In this document: positions 35,132 through 45,319 of the stretch, in pieces
Layout of the letters: the number at the start of each line of letters is the position of its first letter
How positions within the stretch are numbered: position 1 is the stretch's first letter
DNA from: Coniella vitis
Lineage: Eukaryota; Ascomycota; Sordariomycetes; Diaporthales; Schizoparmaceae
Direction of reading: 5' to 3'
Length of the DNA: 64,000 nucleotides
NCBI GenBank assembly: GCA_011317545.1
Contig: WUJK01000008.1
Span: forward strand, 2,356,001 to 2,420,000
The notes under the pieces: generated by a model
Told to the model about the DNA's origin: nothing
Database searches by the model: none
What the model saw: the letters and a program-made list of their open reading frames with translations, nothing else
Position numbers and translations under genes: made by a program

Positions 35132-36465
35132 ATGGCGTTCGGCGACTTCGAATCCTTCTGCCGCACGGCGCCACTGCCGCTGTGCGCCTCTGTCGGACAG
35201 GTCACGTCCATCTCCAACGGCGTCGGTATCGAGGCGACATGTTATGCTCGGAACATTGAGCTGGCAAATACCATTATTTTTCAAATGGCAGCAAGCGCAA
35301 TACATATTGTGGCTCTTGTCATGACGGTTATCATGATATTGCACGTTCGTGGAAAGTTTACTGCTGTTGGTACGTACGATAGCCCCTGCTTTTGGGAAGC
35401 AAGATATCTGCAATCCGTAAAATGAGCCACCGCCAGATGTGGGTGTTGTCCTGCGGCAGTAGGTTTATACTGCTCTCTTCAAGTGAATCGAGGAGTGCTC
35501 ACGGCTATGGATAACTCTAAGTATTCAGCGCAATGGACGAGTGCTTCTTGGAAGCAGCGGCGCACACAGCGCGACTTGGATAATAGCCATCGGCTGACAA
35601 CCACCCCCTCCACAGGCCGCAAAGAGATCATCAACTTTTTCTACATCTACATGCTCCTTACATTTTTCTCCTTGATTGTTGATGCAGGAGTTTCTCCTCC
35701 CGGCTCGACGTCATACCCCTACTTCGTTGCCCTTCAAGCAGGTCTCGCATCAGCGCTCGTCACATGCCTCTTGATCAACGGCTTTGTCGGTTTCCAGCTT
35801 TACGAGGACGGCACACCGCTCTCACTGTGGATGCTCAGGCTCTGCTCTCTTGCGGCCTTTGCCATTTCGTTCCTCGTATCTCTGGCGACGTTCAAGGACT
35901 GGGCTGGACTGGGACCAACCAACACTGTCGGTCTTTTTGTTGTGTTGTACTTGTTGAACGGTATACAGCTGCTAGTATACCTTATACTGCAAGTCATTTT
36001 GGTTACTCAAACGCTTCAGGATCGATGGCCACTTGGCGAACTCGTCTTTGGCGTCCTGTTTTTTGTTGCTGGTCAGGTCATTCTGTATGTCTTCAGCGCA
36101 AAGATTTGCAATGCAGTTAGCCACTACATTGATGGACTGTTCTTGGCCTCCATCTGTAACTTGTTGGCTGTTATGATGGTCTACAAGGTAAGTCATCACT
36201 GCGCGCCTTTCTTCATACATGTGTGCCGTATGCTTCCATAGAAACGAGAAATGCTAACATGCCATCGCAGTTCTGGGACTCCATTACCAAGGAAGACCTC
36301 GAATTCTCGGTCGGGACGAAGATGAACAACTGGGAAGTCAAGGAGCTTCTCCCCGAGGAAGACCGCCGAGGAACCATGTATCAGGACGACCCCTACTCAT
36401 ACTCTACCGTATACGACTCTTCTTATGCGCCCTCGCAGAACGCGAACCGGCATTCACGATATTGA
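35132..36465 (+). CDS. CHS7: Chs7-type chitin synthase export chaperone
   Basis: Three exons: 35132-35369, 35616-36187, 36271-36465 (334 aa, typical for the family). Chs7 is an ER membrane chaperone that lets the class IV-type chitin synthase (yeast Chs3) fold and leave the ER. Seen: an N-terminal block DFESFCRTAPLPLCASVG with conserved cysteines, then seven hydrophobic segments. The join of exons 1 and 2 gives GKFTAVGRKEIINFFY, a strongly conserved block between spans 1 and 2, which confirms the splice site. A cytosolic tail beginning FWDSITKEDLEFSVG and rich in Tyr/Ser closes the protein. Both introns are GT-AG; the second has a clear branch sequence (GCTAACAT) before GCAG. Its wall-building role goes with the polarity and pH genes nearby, but I infer no operon-like link. 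Confidence 0.95.
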
Positions 36466-39400
36466 ACAATTCTTTTACCACACGTTTTAATACTACTATT
36501 TTGAGGATGAACACGACGTATCGACACGAGTAGCATACATGACACTACTCTTGGTGGAGGTGAACACCGGACACGGGTTTTGCAATGCCTTGGCCGGCAA
36601 AGCAGACGAGGTTTTTGGTAACGCCCGACGAGATCATCCGCGAGAGTCCTGGATAGAGGAATAACCATTTACGCCCACACGAGACTTCGACGTGCACATT
36701 GGTTTCCTATCTATCCAGGCCGCCGCGTTCGGCTGTTGGCGGATGGATTGGGTCCAACAAGATACATGACAAGTCAGGCCAAAGCGGAATTTTTCTTGGT
36801 GACTTGAGAGATTTCTCTTGTTGATGTTACGACCTAGTTATGCGAAGAAGACATTAATCGAATTGCATTCAATACAAACGACACATGAACTTACATTTTG
36901 CAACTTGCATGTACTGCACAATCAAGCAATTGCATAAAGCGAGCGGTGTCTCCTTTGGAAGAGACGATGATTACGCTGAGAAGGGAAGGATCTTTGAATC
37001 ACCCAGCTGTCGGTGTTGTGTGTTTAAATATAGGAAAGTACTTAGTAAGGGGCCGCCGACTTTTCCGTATTACGAAGTACCTAGAAGAAAGAGGGGTGGG
37101 TGACCATCGTCATCCAAAATCAGCCATCATACAATATAGTGCAGGAACCAACCACCCGACCGACCTTATTAAGCTATTATTTTACTCGGTGCAGCAAAAG
37201 GCGATGACACGAGCGACTGTCTTGCCCCTCTGTTGATCCGTATGCCCAGATGCTCTCCCGCACACAGGGGTCGAGGGGTCGTGCTTGGGTATATTTAGTC
37301 AGCACTTGGTCATGTATTCCATTATTTGGGACATTTGAGATGGAACTGACAAGGGCCGAGGGGTCCATGATTTTGATACGTACTATGGAACGGGCTTGTT
37401 CAAGGACACCGGCTGGGGGAGAAGGGAAAGGCAAGATAAGCCCCCCGGGGGAGGGGTGTAGTGTGGGTTTAAGGCACTTCAATTTGAATAGGTTCTCTCT
37501 CCTGATTTTCTTTTTTGGGGGGGAAAGGGGGGGGGTTAGGTGACATATCACAAAACAACTAACTCATCCACCCCGAAAAGTAGAGGATGAGGTTGGACCA
37601 ACCTGAATATGTTTCTTTTTCTTTTGTTCAAAAACGCTATGATCGATTTTAATTGTTGTTGTTCTCTTCCTTTTCTTCTTCTTTTGTTTCCTCGTTCTAG
37701 CACCCTATATAAAACTATAGGCGGGGAGATCAGAGAGAAACAGCCAGTGTGCGTGAATCGGTGGGTGATGGAACATGTAGCTATGGAACATACTGCCTCA
37801 TGTACTGTGTAATTGGATGCGTTGTACAGGACTACAGAAAATAAAAGGAAAGAGGAAAGAGGAAAGAGGGAAGATCGGAAGATCGAAAGAAAGAAAGAAG
37901 GAGAATCAACACGAGGCGTGTACAAGGTATACCGTATGCGATGATCAGATCCAGACCAGATCACATTCTGGGTATAGGTATGTCTCTGTGCTGAGAAATA
38001 GAATTATCTGTGGTAAAGACAAACACGAGGGTGCGCAAGGAGTGAATCAATAAAGATTGCAAGAAACCATTCTCAGAGGCCGGTTCGAACATGAATGATT
38101 GGCTGGGGGGGGGGTTGGACATATTCTGCGAGGGTGCCGAGTCATTGCGTACCATTTTTGTTGAGGATCAGAGTATGAAGTGTACATAGTATGAGTAGTA
38201 ACACAACAAATGAGATTGAGCAGTTGAAATCCTCCAGTAGTGATACAATAACTATCACACCTCTGCAAACTATGGGCACAATTAAGAAAGAGGGACCAAA
38301 CAAGGAAATCGAGCTGCCGGAGCGGTTGGGGTTTTTTTTTTTTTTTCGCTGGATCAATGAACGACCAAGACTTGCAGCAGGTTCTAGCCAAACGCTCAAG
38401 GATAACCAAGACTCAAAGCAGAACTCTATATGCATGGAAATGAAAACATATTGGGTTGCATAGGAAAACGCTCCCATGTACATACGTGGACACAGGACTA
38501 ACGCGCGGCTTAACAATCGAGCTACATTTATTGTTTGGGGGCCGGGGGTCGCCTATGTCATTACTAGAGAGTTATGGTAGCACTTGAGGATGGAACGGGA
38601 TGGATGGATGAAAAATCGGCTGACCCGATGAGCAAAAATCCGCATGTTACGATATCCATCTTGATATAGAGCTCCCTCGGGCCCGGGCAAGTCTGCGAGA
38701 CCAGACCAAAGAAAATGAATAACCAGACTGCTTATACTTAGCAGCACGACAAAGGGGTCAACTGGCGAAGGACAGACAGGAGGATCTTTCTTTCTGTCCG
38801 TCAATTATAGCTTCAACAAATACATCTCAGGCTCTACAGTAACTTGCCAGCCTTGCCCAAGCGTTGACCTCATAAAGTATATCATTTGGGAACTCTATTC
38901 GAGCACACGAAACCGAAAAATCGATCTTTTTCGCTTGTCGATGTAGCCCGGTCTGTTTTTTGTATTCTTCCATCGGATAGGGACTGGCATTATTCTGCTG
39001 CATGATACATATACGGATCAAGTACTACACTTATACTATACTACTCGTGCGAGCGATTGGCCAACCCCATTCTCCATCTCTTCACGTATCGGCGCCCACG
39101 TTAATCTAAACTTCTGGGGCTAGCCTGAGCATTTTATTTTAGAGCCTTGCCAAAAACAATCAAGCATGTCATATCCGGATTCTTCCAGCATGCCAGTTGG
39201 GGGGGGGGGCGGTTCTTCTTTTTTCTTTCTTTCCGCTTTTCCCTTTTTCTTTTCTAGAACACACCCAATAGAACAGTGTAGAATTTTGCAAACCCATCCT
39301 TTGACCATATGCTTATATGATATAAGTTATCCATCATCGCACCCACCTTGTATACATAACAGTACGTAGTACGTAGTATAGTAGGCAAATCGCGTATCTA

Positions 39401-41171
39401 GTATATGATATGTAGTAATCCATGTCTGTACTAGACTATGTAGTAAGTACCCTGATTATCAATACCCGCTGTAAGCTCTCGTTCCGCTGCGAGAAGGGGG
39501 GGGGTGAATCTAGAAGTCCGGTTTTTTTTTCCATGGTGTGCACATGTACTGTGCACAGTTGCATTTCTGAGTACTGTATACATAGTACTATCAAGTACTA
39601 AATCAAGCAATCTAATAGTGGGCCGGTGGAAACTATGGATCAAAAGATACCTTGTTCAAGTTTCTTACTGCCCGTTACGAAAAATCCAAGTATAATTTGC
39701 CGCAGATGAGCCGTTCCAAAACACACGCGGCGAGAACGGATATTATGCTCCTAATATTGTCGATTTTTCAAGGACGGACTTTGGCCTTTTTCTCTCGTCT
39801 TGGCGCGCCCGCATGCACGCTGTTCCTTTTTTGGGAGGCTAGTTAGTATTTCTAGTGTTATGCTCATAGTACATAGGGAAACCGCTCTGCATTATGTTTT
39901 TTGTACAATATGCACATGGCACTATACTTGCTGTATAGGATCAACTGCTGCAAATCATGCGACCACGGGAATGGTGCGCATCTACTATGTATAGTCTTGG
40001 GGAGGTTGCGCCTGAGGAGACGCTCGACTTGGCTGTGTTTATGCAAGAAGGTGGCATGTAACAACGGTGTTGGGTTAGAAAAGGGTTAAAGGAAAGTGCG
40101 TGCATGCTCTTTGATGGGAGCCATGCAATCGCCCCTTATCCTCACCCTCGATTCTCAAACATTGGTTAGGCTGCTTGTATCGGATCAAGATTTCTCAGTG
40201 GGTATTCAAGTCTCAGAAACGTTACAGCGTTGCTTGGTACCACCATCACACGAAGAAAGAAAAGAGGCAAAGAGAATATCCTTCCGCTTGATGTTTATTG
40301 TGCAAACAAGGACTCACCGCACCCGTCTTGGATCCAGGAAAAAGGAAAAGGGAAGAAGAGAACCAGGTTCGCTCTCGCTAATAAGCATCCTAGACAGGTT
40401 CCAGGTACAGTTGCAGATTATTGCAATATTATCCACTTCCTTGCATGTGTGTGTGTGCAGCAAGTATGTACATAGTATCCTTTTGGGTTTATTTTTAGTC
40501 TTCTTCTCGCTTGTCATTACTATGGTACATCCTACTGCTATGTATGGTGCCATGTTTGTACGGCTGCAGCTGCTCCAGAGGCGTTGATTCGTGGCTGACA
40601 ATTGTGGTAATCCCCCTTTGGGGATCTTTAGGTAAACCCCGTTGCTCCGTTTACATATCTAATTCTGGGCAAAAAGGACAGCGGCACAAAGAATCATGTC
40701 TGATTAAAGCGAGTACTTCAGTTAGAGATGGATACGGCCCTGGAACTTCTTATATACGGAGCAGCTGATAATACTAAGAGACGGGGTCTCGGAACAATGC
40801 ATCTCAGCCCTGGATGCAGAACTCTTTATTTGGGGACTTGTATAAAAGGTTACAGCAAGTCATATTACTATTGAGTTCTTGTGTACCTCAGCGTACAAAA
40901 TGGCGAGTCTTGTCCATTCTTTATGCTCGCCTCCACCCACCCACCCATCCACTATTTGTATATATACATAGTATAGTATATTTATATATCTATTCTTTTT
41001 AAGTACGGAAGTCTGATGAGCCTCGCGTAGTCGCTACGAGTTGCAAATGGCGAGCTTAAACTTGTGGGTACAAGTACATAGTACTCTGAGTACGCGGGAG
41101 AACTTTTTGTGTGTACCCTGTCCATTCGCTAAGGAGAAGTAGGACATACTATACTATGTATACTATGACAG

Positions 41172-41192
41172 TACAGAGTACAGAGTACAGAG
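41172..41192. repeat. Three tandem TACAGAG heptamers
   Basis: Exact tandem heptamers just downstream of a TACTATGTATACTATG dyad-like element (41152-41167) in non-coding DNA. Confidence 0.85.
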
Positions 41193-43374
41193 TGTAGTAT
41201 TCAAAGGCCCACATTGCACCGAATCCACAGGGCTGCAGCTGGGTTGCCCAGCACGTATGGTACAGAGCAGATTTGCATCTTGCAGCCCCCCTTCCACGTA
41301 GAAATGCAGCAGTTTGTATACCCATGAGTCCCGTTTTCAGAGGCATCATCAAGAGCATTCTTTGAAATGAAATATGCTTAGAGAGGTGCGTGCCAGTTTT
41401 ATCTTGGCACGTACTTTGTGACAAACCAACCCGTCTACATCATCATCATCATCACCATGCCACCCGATCATGATCATCAGGGATAGCACGGTCCTTTCTT
41501 CCGCGGATTTAGAGCGGATATTCTTCGCCTAATCATTTCTGTCGCCTCAACAGCCACCCCCCTGGCTGGATTATTCTCCACCTTTCAACAATCACTACAT
41601 AGTACAGTAAATGGTATTTAGATAAAAATTGTGAAAGAAAAACACCATCACTGTACTAGAACTTATTCGGTAAAAAAAAAAAAAAGATTCCAAAGGTGAG
41701 GCCTAGTAGGAAAAAAAGTGCTATTACAAGCACAGTAAGTGCTCTTGGCATCGGCAGGGCACTTTCTAACTTGAATAGACTTTTTTGGTGCTCGTATAAA
41801 TTCTTTACCGTGTAGTGGAAAAGGGTGTCTCGTCACCACGACATCATTGAGCAACAAGGTTTTTTTTTACCTGGCAAAAAGCGAATTGCCAAAAGGCAGT
41901 GGCTCATTGATTATTAATTACCATTATCACATGACATGTGAAAGACTTCTAGCACTTACTATTGTAGAAGGGGGAAGAAGGATCATATGCTAGGGATCTG
42001 TATTGGAAAAATAAGGATCACTTCTATAATCAGCTGACAAGCAAGAAGTCTATTCTGGCAGGTTTTTGTCAGCACTCCCAAGTTCATATTGTCAATATTG
42101 TCTGCGCTTGGGGAAGTTGGAACTCTGGAATCAAGAAAAAAAAAAGGGGGGGGGGTGCTGATGTGTGCATATGTACATTTGACCATGATTGCTTAGCACC
42201 ACGCACAACGCTGTCCGCCCCCTATTTCCTTCTTCTACTTCTTCTTTCCCTTTCCCTTTCCCCTCCCTCGAACGACGAGAAATCGGCTGGTTTGGAAGGG
42301 CATAGACAGCCCACCATTACTATGTAGATGGGCATGCGGCTGCAGTCTGAAGACACCGAGTTGCCTCTTTCCCTTTCTCCTTCTGGAATATCACCAAGTT
42401 TCCAATTTGGAGCTTGATCCTGAAAGCAAGAGCCCTTTTCTTCCCCGGATCACCCGGCTGAAGGCCATTCTTATTGGCGCATTAAATGTCATGCTGTTTA
42501 GGCGCAACCCATACATATGCTTTTTCGGGAATAGGCTTGCTTCAAATTACCCATCTCTCTGCTGTGCCCTATTCACCATGACCAACCGTGATAGTATGCT
42601 GTGTACATAAGAGTGAGTACATGGCAAGTACTGTGTACTTTGAGACATAGCTTTTCTGGGTGCAGCTCATCTGCTTCGGCTGAGACTAGATTTAGTATAT
42701 GCCACTTGGATACGCACTGTGTACTCGGTACCCACACAATTGGTTGGCGAAACCCAGATGAGGTGGCATAAGGTAAGGACAAAGACTATTCAGTAGTGTT
42801 ATTATAATTATCATCCAAGGCATCGAGCCCAGCCCTGATGCTAATAAGTATGACTTGCAGAGCCCGCTTCCAGATACTGCTATGTATATGGTCTACAGTT
42901 TGCAGAAAGGCAACCATCTGTCCCCTTTCACCACGTAGACTCTTGCTTGATTCCTTCTTAAGCATGCTGTGGGTTAAAAATAAATGCCAAGAGAAAGGGA
43001 GCCAGCTCTGTGAATAATCCGCAGCAACATACGGCCTTTACTCTGGCAACCCAACCGGACGATTCATACGATATCGCACTGCTATAAGCAAGCGCCTGGC
43101 TATGCTACGTATACTACTTCTGTGTATGATACTACACAACCACACAAGTACGTGCTACTGCAGTATACTATATAAAGTCACCCCAATACTCAAAAGTCGA
43201 CGACTTGCCTGAGTAATCTCGCAAATGCAACGCTATTGCATACTGACCGTGTCAGCTTTATATGCAGCCTCTTCCCATCAGCAGCACCAGCGGCAGCAGC
43301 AGTGAGTGGCTGAGAGTGTTGCTGATGAGCATTCCATCTATAATCAGTGATAATAATAAACCAAAGCCGGAAAA

Positions 43375-43413
<39 letters not shown>
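43375..43413. repeat. (ACAG)n tetranucleotide microsatellite
   Basis: About nine exact ACAG units in tandem in the gene-poor region upstream of the DUF3716-like gene. Confidence 0.95.
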
Positions 43414-44043
43414 AAGTGTGAAGTGGGACTACCTGCTACGCTACAGTGCTGAGTATCTGGCTCCTATAGTAAGTCCATAGTATTCTGTACATCGCATGCC
43501 TTCCAAGTACCCAGGTACCCGGTCCTCGGGCACATACCGGCACCCTACCCTGCAACTCTATTCGGCAAGCACAAGGTTGGGTGCTCCTACCACTGGCCAG
43601 CCTACCAGCACATACGAAAGGAGGTACATAGTACCTGGTAGAAGGAAGTCGGTACTGACCCTGGCCATCTGGAAAGTCCCGTACCCCGAGCAGCAAGCAG
43701 ACTTTTTGCGCTTGATGCAGACACGCCCCCTTCCCTCCTCGACCCGCCTGCCCGTCCCAATCCCCAACGCCGACTATAGGCCCGTCATGTACTTTACGAC
43801 GACCCTTCCACCCCCTTTGCTTTCTTTTGTTCTGGCTTGTTGTTGTTGTTGATATTCGCCATTTTCGCCCCCAGGTCTCGAATTCCGTTTCGATTTCTAG
43901 GCCTTGGCTACTCGCCTCACACCCGCCTCGAGAAGCCAGTGCGTGTCCTACCCGTGACCGGGCAGGCCGCCTTTCGCGGAAGCGACTAGTAAGTCCTCGT
44001 CTCGCGCGCATCGACTGGCAGTGCCCAGTGGCCCCTGGGGCGC

Positions 44044-44088
44044 TGGCATTGGCATTGGCTCTGGCTCTGGCATTGGCTTTGGCATTGG
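44044..44088. repeat. Degenerate hexamer array (TGGCAT / TGGCTC / TGGCTT)
   Basis: About seven hexamer units of the form TGGCNN in tandem, followed by the leader of the DUF3716-like gene. Confidence 0.75.
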
Positions 44089-45319
44089 ATCAGTTCTTGT
44101 TAGCTGACAAGCAGGCCAACCGACAGCTTCAACCCCAGCAACACACTTCAAAATCTTGACAAGATCCCCCCCAAGCCGGCCCAACCGTGGGCCCGTCGAT
44201 TCCACAACTTTTGCCTCTTCTTGACCCTATTTTGTTTAACCCTTCCTTTTTCCCCTTCTTCATCATCCGTGGGCGACAGCGGCCATTCTGTCTTTTGCCA
44301 TTCATTGCCTTTCAACCTCCAACAACGAGACGGGAACAACCAGCCAAGAAACAAGAAAAAGGGAAAACCTCTACACCAAGTACTCACTAGTAAGAAATTG
44401 CCCGCGGCCCCACCACCCTCCCTACTTTGTAATCTGAGGGCCGCCGACGAGTTTTGGACTATCAAGTGCCCTTCATCAATCGTACTTGACTAGTCTGTGG
44501 CCGTCGGCGGGATTTACACGGCCTTGTGCGCCCGTCGCGTTGTTCTCTTTTTGGCTCTTTGGGTTCCTTTCTGTTTTCTGCTCTTGTTCTGTTGTCTTCA
44601 TCATCTGAGGGCTGGGTTGCTGCATTATTATTGCATTTCAGCAGGCCGGGATCTTGTTTCCCGCTTGTGAAATCGACGGCCACTTTTACATTGCCTGATT
44701 AATTATTGGCACCCATCCATCCCGTCCCATCCACCTTCCACCCTCCTCCATCTCTTTGGTTTTCCCATTACCAATAATTACACGAACTCCCTAGTTTCCT
44801 CTGTCCTCTCCAGGCCCTGCGCTCCATTTCGAGTTGATAATTACACCTGCCCTCTTGGGTGCAGACGGGCCATAGTCTGTATACCCACCTGCTTGGAAGC
44901 ATTGCAACTATTGCAACTGCACCGCTGTTTGTCTCCTTCTCATTCTCTTTCTGTCGGCTGCTTCCATCTTCTTGCTTGCCATTTCTCTCACTTTCTCTCT
45001 CGTCTCCCGCTTTGTACGCTTTCGCCGTTTCAACAAGACCCGCCGCTGACACGCTCTTTCTAGCATTGGTGTTTGTTTTGTGTGTGATTTGGCACCTCGA
45101 CTTGCAATCCGTCGCGCCGTATACCGTCCGTCCGCTCGGCATTTCTCTCCAGATCGAGAAGTCGCGTGCCACCCGTCGCCGATACCTGCGGCACCTGGGT
45201 CCGAGTTTTGATTCGATGAAGAGCAGCTGACAATCACTGCGCAACTCTGCTCCACATACTTGACTTGTCGGGCTAAATTCCAGCCTTTGGCTCACCCAAA
45301 GCTTTGGCAAATCGCACGC

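Larger units (their letters stand above)
36466..45319. other. 8.9-kb gene-poor, repeat-rich region
   Basis: The longest stretch without a supported gene. Frames are short, AT-rich and without domains. It contains eleven exact TACTATGTA/TACATAGTA copies (38183, 39579, 39983, 40469, 40965, 41075, 41152, 41596, 42318, 43625 plus near matches), a TACAGAG triplet repeat (41172-41192), (ACAG)n (43375-43413) and a TGGCAT/TGGCTC hexamer array (44044-44088). The last 1.5 kb is pyrimidine-rich and is probably promoter and leader of the DUF3716-like gene; a possible leader intron donor GTAAGT is at 43989. An old transposon graveyard is possible, but I see no transposase remnant. Confidence 0.55.

Noticed and set aside
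41500..41540. Short GC-containing inverted-looking stretch (CCGCGGATTTAGAGCGG), considered as a transposon terminus
   Set aside because: No partner repeat, target duplication or transposase frame nearby.
43436..44011. 191-codon minus-strand frame
   Set aside because: Arg/Gly-rich, no domain, lies in the pyrimidine-rich leader of the DUF3716-like gene.
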